DNA of 64,000 nucleotides, taken from assembly GCA_002409745.1 (NCBI GenBank), contig DHOU01000002.1:1-64000 (forward strand), written 5' to 3'. This document shows, one piece after another, positions 50,271-60,152 of this stretch. The position numbers and the translations under genes are program-made. Every line of letters starts with the position of its first letter. The stretch's first letter is position 1. This DNA comes from Bacteroidales bacterium UBA5382. Its GTDB lineage: Bacteria > Bacteroidota > Bacteroidia > Bacteroidales > Dysgonomonadaceae. Under the pieces are notes generated by a model. The model saw nothing but the letters and a program-made list of their open reading frames with translations, had not been told where the DNA came from and searched no databases.

Positions 50271-51995
50271 TTACCAACCAGAGTTCTGTTGATACAATTT
50301 TTTACTGAAATCTATTTGTGCTTTAGGGATAGGAAAATATTCGTCACGATTCTTCGTAAATTTTGCCTCGTTAAGATATGGGCGTCGATTTTTCTCTACA
50401 GAAAAGTAATTGTTTATTGTTTCGGCGGCTATCCCCCAGCGCACCAAATCGAAAAAGCGCGAACCTTCAAGCGCCATTTCCAAACGGCGCTCCCATCGCA
50501 AAGATTTAGTTGCAAACGTCTTATCCCATGCAGGGCAATTAACTCCCGGCTTATATTCTTCCACAACAAATTTGCCGGTTTTCTTCCCCTGTATATCGAC
50601 CAGAAGTGTGGTGCTTTTTGCCGCACGTTGCCTGATACTGTTTATAATAGGTAATGCTTCGGCTTCGCGATCCTGTTCGATCAGCGCTTCAGCGCGCCAC
50701 AGCAACATATCATCATACCTGATAATATCTCTGTTCTTAGAACTGGACATAAACGGCAGTAGTTTTTTAAAGCAAGGGCAATCAGGTAGAACGACCTCTT
50801 TCAGCGACATAAACGCGCCGTAGGTTTCAGGTTGTCTTGTCCACGACTCTTCGAATATAAAGTCCGGTTTATATTTATACGGCATACCCGGTATGGCTAC
50901 AGAGTGCAATAAACGAGGATCTATATTGTTATTTTGCAAATTTTCCGGCGTACTTATGCTGGTCGTATTGAAACTATCAAACAAAGGTAATCCGTTATTA
51001 TCCGTTTTGAAAGAATTGACTAGATTTTGAGAAGGAGCATGGAATCCGCAACATCCATATTCGGAATTCATCGGATAGTTCAGCATCGCCCCAAAATCAA
51101 GGCGTCCAAACATTGTACCGTCATTTACCGAGTACTGAATAGCAAAAATAGATTCTTTACCGTTTTGAGTTTCCCACAGAAAATTATCGGCAAAGTCATC
51201 CGCCAAGCCATATCTGCCCGATGCTATAATTTCATCGGTAATAGAAACAACTTCTTTCAATTTTTTCTGATCGATAGAAATCACATTGTTTTTTTCATCC
51301 TGCTCGTAAGCAGCATACAACAGAGCTTTTGCCAGATAAGCTTTTGCCATCCATTTATTTATCCGCCCCAGTTCACCTGTGGGATCGGTGAGGTTATCAG
51401 CCGCATATCTGAATTCCTGAATAATATATTCCCAGCCTTGTTTATCAGTCAACGCTCTATTTGAAATATTTTTATATTCTTCTACGGGGATCGTTTCATC
51501 TACATAAGGTATATACTTGAATAAAATCTTAAGATCGAAATAAAAGTGAGCTCTCAGAAAACGAACTTCGGCAATACGCAAATCACGTGTCGGCATTTCG
51601 CTGCTCGATATAGCATTTAACTTTTCCAGCGCCGTATTTGCGCGAGAAATAGCTTTATATCCTTGATACCATCTTCTATCGAGCATTCCAACATTATCTC
51701 TCAAATAAACAAAGGTTTCGAACAGATGAAAATCGCCCATATCTCCTGTTCCGGCCCCTCCTTTATAGGCATCCCCCGCACGCAAATCACCATAGGGCCA
51801 TGGACTCAGCGGTTGTTGGAAATGCTCATTGCCTAAAGCCGAATAAGTTGTTATAACCAGTTTTTCTATATTTTCAGGTGTCTCCAATTGCTCTTCGAAT
51901 ACAGAGCCCTTAGGTGTTTCGTTCAAGAAATCGTCGCATGATGTGAAGCTGATCATCAGCAATGCGGATAGGATAATTAATATATTATATTTCAT
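50271..51995 (-). CDS. SusD-family lipoprotein of the fructan locus
   Basis: A 574-residue surface lipoprotein: signal peptide ending MISFTSC, Cys20. It has the SusD layout, with TPR-like helices (LRIAEVRFLRAHFYFDLKILFKYIPYVDE), the YDDMLLWRAEALIEQDREAEALPIINSIRQRAAK segment, and the FDLVRWG motif near the C-terminus ending FPIPKAQIDFSKKLYQQNSGW. It pairs with the SusC gene just upstream (7 bp gap). It should bind fructan or fructo-oligosaccharide at the cell surface before import. Confidence 0.94.
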   Translation of the reverse strand: MKYNILIILSALLMISFTSCDDFLNETPKGSVFEEQLETPENIEKLVITTYSALGNEHFQQPLSPWPYGDLRAGDAYKGGAGTGDMGDFHLFETFVYLRDNVGMLDRRWYQGYKAISRANTALEKLNAISSSEMPTRDLRIAEVRFLRAHFYFDLKILFKYIPYVDETIPVEEYKNISNRALTDKQGWEYIIQEFRYAADNLTDPTGELGRINKWMAKAYLAKALLYAAYEQDEKNNVISIDQKKLKEVVSITDEIIASGRYGLADDFADNFLWETQNGKESIFAIQYSVNDGTMFGRLDFGAMLNYPMNSEYGCCGFHAPSQNLVNSFKTDNNGLPLFDSFNTTSISTPENLQNNNIDPRLLHSVAIPGMPYKYKPDFIFEESWTRQPETYGAFMSLKEVVLPDCPCFKKLLPFMSSSKNRDIIRYDDMLLWRAEALIEQDREAEALPIINSIRQRAAKSTTLLVDIQGKKTGKFVVEEYKPGVNCPAWDKTFATKSLRWERRLEMALEGSRFFDLVRWGIAAETINNYFSVEKNRRPYLNEAKFTKNRDEYFPIPKAQIDFSKKLYQQNSGW

Positions 51996-52002
51996 ACGTC
52001 TT

Positions 52003-55000
52003 TTAAAATGTTAAGTTAGTACCGAAAGTTAAAGAAAAAGGAATAGGATAAGTCAGGTTAGGCACCTCAGGGTCAATCCCAGTAAAGTTTTTACTTTTTA
52101 GAGTGGCTATGTTTTGGCCTATAAAATAAAAGCGTACGTTCTTCAGGAATTTGGCATTTTCCATTGGGGGAAGTGTGTATCCTAGCTCGAGATTGGCTAA
52201 CTTCAGATAAGATGCATTTTCAACAAAATAAGAAGAAAAGCGCTGTTCGTTATTGAGATCGTTCAGAGACAAAGCCGGTATGGTAGAATCAGGATTCTGA
52301 GGTGTCCAAGCATCCAGTGTCCTGTCGCCATAATTATGTCCACTAAAGAAACCGATAAAATCGGAATAGCGTTTTACGCCATTATCTACTTTCAATCCGT
52401 AAACACCATTCCAGAACATACTGAAATCTAAATTTCTCCATTTTGCAGAAATATTTATTCCATACAATAATTCAGGGTCTTTATCCCCCAGCCATATCCG
52501 GTCGTCATCGTCAATCTTGTCGTCATTATTTGTGTTGGCATAGCGGATACGTCCGAGCCCCTTTCCTGTCTGTGCGACATGGGAATCCACTTCGGCTTGT
52601 GTACGAAAGAGCCCATCTGCAAGGTAACCATACATGGAACTTAAGGGACGGCCGAGTATTGTCTGATCGTTCCCGTTTCCGGCATACGAACCGATTACAT
52701 CCTCTGGTAATTTTGTTATCTTGTTACTATAATGTGAAGCATTAGCAGCAACAGAGTATTCTACCTCGCCGACTTTTCCATAGTAGGTAGCCACAGCTTC
52801 AAAACCCGTATTCTTCATAGAAGCTCCATTTACCCAACGGTCTCCGCCCTCTCCGATAGTTCCTATGAAAGGAGGGTTGACTAAGATATCTTTCGTAAGT
52901 TTATGAAAATAATCAAATGAGAATGTAATCTTTTGATCGAAAAATCCCATATCAACACCCATATTATTTTGTGTTGTGCCTTCCCATTTCAGATTAGGAT
53001 TAGCCATTTGCGTACGCCTGAAACCCGAGGGCAAAGAGCCGCTTCCATTGCCATATATATCATAGGCTGTACCGTAATCGGGTTCATCGACAGGACGAGA
53101 GCCGTAAAGTGCTTGATAAATACCATAAGAAGCATAATCTCCAATTTCTTGATTCCCTGTTCTGCCCCACCCGTAACGAAATTTCAGATCAGAGACAACC
53201 GAGAGTACTTCTGTGAAAAATTGTTCTTGACTGACTCTCCACCCCAAAGAAAATGCCGGAAATGTACCCCATCGGTTGTTTTTGCCAAAACGCGAAGATC
53301 CATCGTAACGCAAAGTAGTAGATAACAAATAGCGATTATCGTAGTTATAATTCAGTTTACCAAAAAATGATGCCAAAGCATAGCTCGTTGCCCATCCCCC
53401 TACACGCATATCTCCTGTACCCACATTTAGGTACATATATTCCGGAGTCTCAATAGCGAAATCGTTTCTACCTGCCGAAAACTCTTCATAACTGTATTTT
53501 ATCAACTCCTGACCGGCAAGTAAATCGAAATTCTGTTTTCCTATGTCAAATTTGTAATTAACTGTATTACTCCAAATCCAGTTACCCCCATAATTAGCAT
53601 TGTTATCTACCCTGTTCGTGTTTTCTGACATAAAGCCCGAGACGTATTTCAACTGTGTATTGCGTTTCCAGAAACCGGTATAGTCTATACCGAACTTTGA
53701 TTGCAAATGAAGGTTTTTGACAGGTTCAATATCAATATATACATCTCCGAACAAGCGCAAGAAGTCTTCATGATTTTGTTTATTATCTTGGATAATCCTT
53801 ACCGGATTATGGCGGTCACCCATTCCGCTTACGGGGCCTCCCCAACCTGATCCGTCAATAGTATGAACGGGGACGATAGGCCATACCTCATGTGTCAAAT
53901 TTAGTATCCACCCCGGATCGACAACAGATTTTCTGATTTTTGACAAAGACAAGTTCTCTCCTATTTTTATCATTTTGCCCACCAGATAATAGTCTGAATT
54001 GATACGGGTGGAAATCCGGCTAAAGTCGGTTCCTTTCACTATACCATCATTTCCATAATAGTCAAGAGAGAATAAAGCATGACCTCTTTCGGTTCCTGAC
54101 GTCAAGGTCATATTATAGTTCTGGATAATGCCAGTTCTTCCCACCTCTTTTTGCCAGTCGGTATCGGCAGGACGCATTGTTTTTTTACTATCCAGATATT
54201 CTGGGAAAATAACGTCGTCCAATATATCAGCTTCATTCTCTCTATGCCACTTAAAATTATAAACACCAAAATTAGGGTCTACACCGTCATTAAGTGCCGC
54301 GCGCCATTGCACAGCCGCCCGTTCTTTTGCATTCAGCAGATTAAGCGATCTTGCATAATTCTGAGCAGTAAGGGAAGCCCGGAAATCGACTTTCGTTTCA
54401 CCTGCTTTACCTTTTTTGGTTGTAATAATAATAACCCCATTTGCTGCACGTGACCCGTAAATACTTGCCGACGAAGCATCTTTAAGCACTTGGATCGACT
54501 CAATATCATTAGAGTTCAACTCATTCATTGATCGTTTACTCGGCACGCCATCTATTATATATAGCGGATCGTTATTTCCTAAAGTACCTATTCCGCGTAT
54601 CCTTATTGTTGAGCCGCCATCTGGTGCACCACTCGTGCTGATCTGCATCCCTGCGACACGACCTTTCAGGGCCTGCATGACATTTCCAGAACTCGTATCC
54701 TCGACATCACTCATTTTAACAACACCTACAGCTCCGGTAAGATCGACTTTACGCTGTGTCGTATATCCGACAGTTATCACTTCGTTAAGCAGTTGATTAT
54801 CTTCGAATAATTCGATATTAAACTGCAGTTTCCCTTCAACCGGTACTTCTACTGTCTTAAACCCGATATACGAAACGATCAACACATCGGTTTCACTTGC
54901 GTCCAAGCTGAAGTTTCCGTCGAGATCCGTTATTGTCCCTACAGTTTTTCCTTTCACCTGAATATTTGCTCCAATAATCGGATGCTTATCAGCCTCGGAA

Positions 55001-55125
55001 ATGACTGTTCCTCTAGTAGTTTGGCTTTGACCTTGAGACAGAAAAGGTAAAGCTAGTACGCACGCTAAGATAAATAGTTTTTTTAGCATAATCTTCATTG
55101 CTGGTTTAAAAATAAAATTCTTCAT
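52003..55125 (-). CDS. SusC-family TonB-dependent transporter of the fructan locus
   Basis: A 1040-residue outer-membrane importer. Signal peptide (LFILACVLALPFLSQGQ), carboxypeptidase-D-like domain (about 36-118), TonB box and plug (ITVGYTTQRKVDLTGAVGVVKM, IRIRGIGTLGNNDPLYIIDGVPS), and barrel ending in PFSLTFGTNLTF. MLKKLFIL (Met13) is an alternative start nearer a normal signal peptide. It precedes susD with 7 bp between and lies next to the hybrid sensor gene that probably controls it. The 220-bp gap before it shows no clear TAnnTTTG box; TAGCTTTC near 55212 is the nearest, so activation by the hybrid sensor is plausible. Confidence 0.94.
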   Translation of the reverse strand: MKNFIFKPAMKIMLKKLFILACVLALPFLSQGQSQTTRGTVISEADKHPIIGANIQVKGKTVGTITDLDGNFSLDASETDVLIVSYIGFKTVEVPVEGKLQFNIELFEDNQLLNEVITVGYTTQRKVDLTGAVGVVKMSDVEDTSSGNVMQALKGRVAGMQISTSGAPDGGSTIRIRGIGTLGNNDPLYIIDGVPSKRSMNELNSNDIESIQVLKDASSASIYGSRAANGVIIITTKKGKAGETKVDFRASLTAQNYARSLNLLNAKERAAVQWRAALNDGVDPNFGVYNFKWHRENEADILDDVIFPEYLDSKKTMRPADTDWQKEVGRTGIIQNYNMTLTSGTERGHALFSLDYYGNDGIVKGTDFSRISTRINSDYYLVGKMIKIGENLSLSKIRKSVVDPGWILNLTHEVWPIVPVHTIDGSGWGGPVSGMGDRHNPVRIIQDNKQNHEDFLRLFGDVYIDIEPVKNLHLQSKFGIDYTGFWKRNTQLKYVSGFMSENTNRVDNNANYGGNWIWSNTVNYKFDIGKQNFDLLAGQELIKYSYEEFSAGRNDFAIETPEYMYLNVGTGDMRVGGWATSYALASFFGKLNYNYDNRYLLSTTLRYDGSSRFGKNNRWGTFPAFSLGWRVSQEQFFTEVLSVVSDLKFRYGWGRTGNQEIGDYASYGIYQALYGSRPVDEPDYGTAYDIYGNGSGSLPSGFRRTQMANPNLKWEGTTQNNMGVDMGFFDQKITFSFDYFHKLTKDILVNPPFIGTIGEGGDRWVNGASMKNTGFEAVATYYGKVGEVEYSVAANASHYSNKITKLPEDVIGSYAGNGNDQTILGRPLSSMYGYLADGLFRTQAEVDSHVAQTGKGLGRIRYANTNNDDKIDDDDRIWLGDKDPELLYGINISAKWRNLDFSMFWNGVYGLKVDNGVKRYSDFIGFFSGHNYGDRTLDAWTPQNPDSTIPALSLNDLNNEQRFSSYFVENASYLKLANLELGYTLPPMENAKFLKNVRFYFIGQNIATLKSKNFTGIDPEVPNLTYPIPFSLTFGTNLTF

Positions 55126-55345
55126 TGTAATTCATAATTAACAGTCTTCTTCATAGATTTTTCTACATATTCGAATGCAATGATATGGAAAGGAATAAGA
55201 ATAAACAATAAAAAACGTTACGAAAGCTATCAAATTTGTAATCTCGAGCATGATTAACACACTTGATTACAAAAATGATACGAGAATGAAACAAAAATGA
55301 AATATTTTTCCGGAGAGGGATATCCGGTATGTGACTATGGATAGA

Positions 55346-58084
55346 TTAATTCTTATCGAGATATTCGGTCGGGGTCATATTAAATGCATCTCTAAAACAT
55401 TTTGTGAAATACGCCGGTGAGGAAAACCCGGTTTGAAAGGCTACTTCGCTAATGGAAAAGCGACGTTTTTGTAATAATTCCACCGCTTTGGTCAGCCTGT
55501 AATTGCGCAGATAATCGACAGGTGTAAATCCGGTGATTTCTTTTATCTTTCGATATAATTGCACCCTTGACACATTCATTTCCCTACTGAGTTTCTCTAC
55601 CGACATATCGTCTTTCGCGTATGAAGATTCCAACAACGATACAAATTTCGATATAAAGATCTTATCGCTATCGTCCATCTGTTCTTCCCCGGCGATCATA
55701 GGAATACCTCCTGCTTGCATAATCCGCATGAACCTTTTTTGTAGCCGCTGGCGTTCTTCTAATAAGCGGATGATTTTTATCTTTACATAATCGGTGTTGA
55801 ACGGTTTCTGTATATAATCGTCGGCCCCTTCGGCAATACCGTACATGCGGTGATCAATATCACCTAAGGCGGTTAATAAAATAACGGGAATATCGGACAA
55901 TTCAGGCGACGTTTTAATCTTTTTACATAACTCGAAACCATTCATCGACGGCATAAGTATGTCGCTTATCACAAGAGTTACATGGTTGCCCGGCTCATTC
56001 AGCACCCGGATTGCCTCCAGTCCGTTTCCGGCGGTAAGGATATGGAAGTTTTCGGACAATTCTTCCGAGAGATACTCCCTGATTTCGACATCGTCTTCTA
56101 CGATCAACACCGTATAAGGATATTTTTTATCTATCAGTTCTTTTGTTATCTCAGTATCGATAAGCATTTTTCCCGATGCAAGAGGGTTATTCTCCGCCTC
56201 GAATATGCTGAATTCCGGCAAATGATCTTTTCCCGTAGGGATATCGACGATAAAAGCGGTTCTTTGTGAGGGAACGCTTTCAACCCGTATTGTTGCTCCG
56301 TGCATCTTCACAAACTCTTGTGTCAAATGAAGGCCGATACCGTTACCGGTATTCTCTTCAGAACCATCGGTGTAAAAGCGGTCGAATATATAAGGAAGTT
56401 TTTCTTGTTTTATCCCGCATCCGTTATCCTCCACCACAATCGACACTTTCTCCTCTGTAGAATGGATGGCTAACGCGATCTCCCCGTTTTCCGGCGTGAA
56501 TTTGAACGCATTCGATAATAAGTTCGCCAATATCTTCTCCATTTTATCAGAATCGAACCATAATAATGCAGACGGTTTATCGGACGTAAAAACATACCGG
56601 ATTTGTTTCGATTCGGCTAACTCGTCAAAGAGAGACTTTACCGATTCGGCAAAAGAAACGATATCTTTCTGGCCGACAGTTAACTGCGACTCGTTGTTTT
56701 CGATACCCTGAAAATCCAAAAGTTGATTGATGATCCGTGTCAATCGGTCGACATTCTTCTTCATCCGTATCATATCCGTAAGCGGCGGTGGCGTCTGCGC
56801 GTTCTTCAACCATTTATCCAGAGGACTTGCAATGAGAGTTAAAGGAGTTCTTATCTCGTGAGAGACATTCATAAATAAACGGATCTTCTGCTCGTTTACT
56901 TCCTTTATTTTTTCATTTAAGACCAATAATTGCTGCTTTTGTTCTTCGATCTCTTTATTTTTCGAGCGGAGTTCGATATTGCGTTTATTGATTTTTCGAT
57001 TGATATAATACACATAGATTGAAAATAGCAAGAGCACTAACATAAGAGATACAATGACGATAAGCGAATGGCGTAAAATACTGAATTTATTCAGAATAGC
57101 ATCCAGATTTTTCCGCTGCTGCTCTATCCGGTTCTGATAACTGACCAATTGGTCGGACTGTAATAATAAGGTTTGTGCTGTAGATTTATCGATTTTCGCT
57201 GTATTCAGAATGTATTTTTTTTCGACCGGTTGCCCTTTCAATATCTTCATCGCCACCTTAATAATCTGATCGCCTCCGGTGGGATAAAGAAACGAACCAT
57301 CCAGCCGCCCGTCTACTACCGCTTCCAATCCGGCATCTTTACCGAAAGAACCGTCTGCGCCCAATATCTTCAGTCGTTCCAACTGCGTCGAGTCGAGCTC
57401 AGCAATAGCCTCCCTTGCGCCGATCGCCATCACATCGTTGTGGGCGTAAATGAGGCCGATATCCGAATAGTGTTTCAGTTTTTTAGTCTCTTGTTTAGCA
57501 ATCTCTCGCCGCCATTTCCCATTTATAGGGATAATGGATATTTTTTTTGATTTGTCCAGCCCGTCTATAAATCCCTGATGGCGTTCTATGGCCGGGGAAG
57601 TCGTAGTAGTCCCCCATACTTCAAGAATAGTAGCAGGGTCAGGCAATAAGCCACTTGCATGTTCTCCGGCCATTTTTCCTATTTGGTAACTGTCGCCGCC
57701 GACGTAGCTTGTGTACTCATCGGAATTTATCTTACGGTCTGCGATAATCGTCGGGATTCCTTTTCGATAGGCTTCCACGGCAATAGGCGTAACACTGTTC
57801 GGTTCATTGGGAGAAATAATCAGAACGTCTACTTTTTTATTAATCAGTTCTCTTATTTGCTGTATTTGTTTTTGATTATCTTCTTCCGCATCTTTCACGA
57901 TAATCTCGATATTGTCATAATTGGACACTTCGATATTCATTTCGATTTTCATGGCTTGCCTCCACACATCATCCAACATACATTGGGAAAATCCTATGGT
58001 ATAGGTTTTCTTATTACTGTCTTCGCAACAAGCAAGAAACAGTATTAAAAAAAAGAGGCAAATAGCTTTAATTTTCTTATTCAT
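55346..58084 (-). CDS. Hybrid two-component system with periplasmic sugar-binding sensor
   Basis: A 912-residue single-chain sensor-regulator. Order: signal or lipobox-like N-terminus (LACC, 18-20), type I periplasmic binding domain of the ribose-binding protein kind (25-310), one membrane span (338-361), coiled linker, HisKA with SHEIRTPL (His409), HATPase (N-box NLLSNAFKF 521-529, DNGCGI, GNGIGLHL), receiver with phospho-acceptor Asp708 (VISD) and Lys760, and an AraC-type HTH (815-912). The binding-protein sensor is that of the fructose-sensing B. thetaiotaomicron BT1754 type, fitting the adjacent GH32/SusCD/fructokinase genes. It probably binds fructose in the periplasm and activates the locus. 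Confidence 0.95.
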   Translation of the reverse strand: MNKKIKAICLFFLILFLACCEDSNKKTYTIGFSQCMLDDVWRQAMKIEMNIEVSNYDNIEIIVKDAEEDNQKQIQQIRELINKKVDVLIISPNEPNSVTPIAVEAYRKGIPTIIADRKINSDEYTSYVGGDSYQIGKMAGEHASGLLPDPATILEVWGTTTTSPAIERHQGFIDGLDKSKKISIIPINGKWRREIAKQETKKLKHYSDIGLIYAHNDVMAIGAREAIAELDSTQLERLKILGADGSFGKDAGLEAVVDGRLDGSFLYPTGGDQIIKVAMKILKGQPVEKKYILNTAKIDKSTAQTLLLQSDQLVSYQNRIEQQRKNLDAILNKFSILRHSLIVIVSLMLVLLLFSIYVYYINRKINKRNIELRSKNKEIEEQKQQLLVLNEKIKEVNEQKIRLFMNVSHEIRTPLTLIASPLDKWLKNAQTPPPLTDMIRMKKNVDRLTRIINQLLDFQGIENNESQLTVGQKDIVSFAESVKSLFDELAESKQIRYVFTSDKPSALLWFDSDKMEKILANLLSNAFKFTPENGEIALAIHSTEEKVSIVVEDNGCGIKQEKLPYIFDRFYTDGSEENTGNGIGLHLTQEFVKMHGATIRVESVPSQRTAFIVDIPTGKDHLPEFSIFEAENNPLASGKMLIDTEITKELIDKKYPYTVLIVEDDVEIREYLSEELSENFHILTAGNGLEAIRVLNEPGNHVTLVISDILMPSMNGFELCKKIKTSPELSDIPVILLTALGDIDHRMYGIAEGADDYIQKPFNTDYVKIKIIRLLEERQRLQKRFMRIMQAGGIPMIAGEEQMDDSDKIFISKFVSLLESSYAKDDMSVEKLSREMNVSRVQLYRKIKEITGFTPVDYLRNYRLTKAVELLQKRRFSISEVAFQTGFSSPAYFTKCFRDAFNMTPTEYLDKN

Positions 58085-58133
58085 ACAAAGACTTATGGAA
58101 TATGCAAAATAAAAATGATATGTATATTTCTGT

Positions 58134-58141
58134 CAAAGGTA
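58134..58141 (-). promoter_or_regulatory. -7 box of the hybrid sensor gene
   Basis: Minus-strand TACCTTTG, 49 bp before the ATG at 58084. No matching -33 element seen. Confidence 0.55.
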
Positions 58142-58193
58142 TAAAATAATTTTCATACGCGCATACATATATGTAGTTATAAATATTGATTTA

Positions 58194-58448
58194 ATGTCCG
58201 ATTTTTGTTCTCAAATGATAGAGCAAAAAACAAATGACATATTACTATCGGCTATCGCACTTCGGATAAAGCAATTTCGCGAAGAAAGATCTATTACCCA
58301 AGAAGTCTTTACTTTTGATACGAATATTAATATAGGGAGAATTGAGTCAGGCAAATCAAATATAACAATTAGTACTTTATATAAAATTTGCAAGTATATG
58401 GATATCTCTTTGGCAGACTTTTTTAATGGATTTTCACTTGAACTGTAG
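58194..58448 (+). CDS. Small XRE-family HTH regulator
   Basis: An 84-residue Cro/CI-type DNA-binding protein: IKQFREERSITQEVFTFDTNINIGRIESGKSNITISTLYKICKYMDISLADFF covers the five-helix domain at about 24-78. It has no further domain. It is divergent from the hybrid sensor gene with 109 bp between. Its role is unknown; it may act locally or be a leftover of a mobile module. The 292-bp gap after it, before the fimbrillin gene, holds only that gene's promoter and leader as far as I can see. Confidence 0.85.
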   Translation: MSDFCSQMIEQKTNDILLSAIALRIKQFREERSITQEVFTFDTNINIGRIESGKSNITISTLYKICKYMDISLADFFNGFSLEL

Positions 58449-58651
58449 ATCCCTTTTTATCAAGAAACTGACTAAATCATATTTATTTAAATAATTATGT
58501 GTGTCGTGACGGAAAACACATTTCATTGCACCCTGCAATATCCCTATATGATAAATAACGGATAATCATCATAAACCGGAATAAAGAATACGACTTCAGC
58601 GGGAAAACTCATTTTTTCGTCAAAATTTTTCTTTTTAGTTTTTCTTCTTTA

Positions 58652-58659
58652 TACCTTTG
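58652..58659 (+). promoter_or_regulatory. -7 box of the fimbrillin-like gene
   Basis: TACCTTTG is preceded by a T-rich tract and lies 82 bp before the ATG at 58741, giving a leader of about 75 nt. Confidence 0.55.
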
Positions 58660-58740
58660 TAACTCTAAGTCACACCTCTATGTACACATCTAACGGCACA
58701 CAGAAGCGGATGTTTTTATTCATTCGATAAAATCAATAAT

Positions 58741-60003
58741 ATGAAAAAGTATTTTATTTTTTGGTTGCCGGCATTTTTTTTGCTGGCATCATGCAAAGGC
58801 GACAAAGCCGATGAGTCTGTCGCTGAAAACAATCCACAGATTAACGCGACTGTCCTCGATCTCAAATCAAGGATGACGAACGACATGTGGAGTAGCGGAG
58901 ATTCGATTGGTATTTATATGATGAAATCCGGCGGCTCACTTTTCGCCGACGCTTTAATCAGCAACATTCAATATGTAAATGTGGGTGATACGAAGTTCTT
59001 ACCAAAAAATGAGGCAAACGCCATCGAATTTCCCTCCGACGGATCGAAAGTAGATTTTATCAGTTATTATCCGTATACAAAGGATATCGCAACGGATTTA
59101 ACGGTACCGGTGGATGTGAGCGATCAAACCGATCAGGCAGCCATCGACCTGTTGTTTTCCAACAATGCCATTGGATTGAAATCGGGAGATACGGAGGTAA
59201 ATCTGTTTTTCCGCCATCAACTATCTAAGGTAGTCCTGAACATCTCTTCCGATAATCCTTCGACGGACTTAAGCCGAATAAACGTCAAAATCAGCAATAG
59301 GGAAAAGAAAGCGAATTTTTCCCTGAAAGACAGTACGCTTACGGGACAAAATGAGATAGGAGATATTCCTTTTAAGGTCAGTACGGACGGCAAAACGGCA
59401 GAAGCTATCTTACTCCCGAGCGCAGACCTGTCGGGCTGCGAACTGAGTTTTTCATTGGGTGAGGACAATCATTATACCAGCCGGTTAAAAGAGGGAGCGA
59501 CTTTCGAGAAAATGCGGTTGTACACCTACAATATAATATTGCAATCGGGTACACAGACAGCAGCCATCGCAAATTCAAACATCGGCAAGTGGATTACCCA
59601 GTCTTCCGAAGATTTCACCCTACTTCCCGGCAACGAAACGCCCGGCGACGGCACGCAGGAAAATCCCTATACGGTGCTGCAAGTAAAAGAACATGACGGA
59701 GAAAACGATGTATGGGTGAAAGGATATATCGTCGGATATGCAAAAAGCGATAAAAACTATTTCATCATGCCCGATGACGTATCAGATGCAAAAGAGACGA
59801 ATATTCTTCTTGGGTTGACGCCTGCCGGGCCAGACTTGGAGAGTGTCATTCCGGTACAATTACCTGATAATAAAATTCGGGAAAACTTGAATATAAAAAA
59901 CCATCCCGAACGATTGGGAAAAAGTGTGATCATACAAGGTGATTTGGATAATTATCTGGGGAAAACCGGAGTTATAAACTTGAAAACAGGCAAATTTCAA
60001 TGA
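58741..60003 (+). CDS. Fimbrillin-family (Mfa-like) lipoprotein fused to a DUF6359 domain
   Basis: A 420-residue lipoprotein: signal peptide ending LLASC, Cys18. The N-terminal two thirds (about 30-290) match the fimbrillin/Mfa-like pattern of two transthyretin-like domains (MWSSGDSIGIYMMKSG, VDFISYYPYTKDI, LFFRHQLSKVVLNI, LYTYNIIL). The C-terminal part (about 300-420) reads GTQENPYTVLQVKEHDGENDVWVKGYIVGY ... NHPERLGKSVIIQGDLDNYLGKTGVINL, the OB-like DUF6359 type. It could be a minor or tip pilin or a surface-anchored protein. No fimbrial assembly genes adjoin it. It is monocistronic. Confidence 0.8.
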   Translation: MKKYFIFWLPAFFLLASCKGDKADESVAENNPQINATVLDLKSRMTNDMWSSGDSIGIYMMKSGGSLFADALISNIQYVNVGDTKFLPKNEANAIEFPSDGSKVDFISYYPYTKDIATDLTVPVDVSDQTDQAAIDLLFSNNAIGLKSGDTEVNLFFRHQLSKVVLNISSDNPSTDLSRINVKISNREKKANFSLKDSTLTGQNEIGDIPFKVSTDGKTAEAILLPSADLSGCELSFSLGEDNHYTSRLKEGATFEKMRLYTYNIILQSGTQTAAIANSNIGKWITQSSEDFTLLPGNETPGDGTQENPYTVLQVKEHDGENDVWVKGYIVGYAKSDKNYFIMPDDVSDAKETNILLGLTPAGPDLESVIPVQLPDNKIRENLNIKNHPERLGKSVIIQGDLDNYLGKTGVINLKTGKFQ

Positions 60004-60080
60004 TATCAAAGTCTACGGGCGGAAAAATGGCTCCTGAGAGAATCCTGAAAAACTTTTAATGAAAAGAAATTCATTTTTTA

Positions 60081-60111
60081 TTGTTTCTTTCAAAAGAAAT
60101 TTCTAATTTTG
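60081..60111 (+). promoter_or_regulatory. Promoter of the 60153 gene
   Basis: TTG (60081-60083) and TAATTTTG (60104-60111) are 20 bp apart and fit the -33/-7 pattern. A leader of about 35 nt follows. Confidence 0.6.
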
Positions 60112-60152
60112 TGAGGTAAACCCATGACTTCATAGGTATAAATGTTTTTTAA

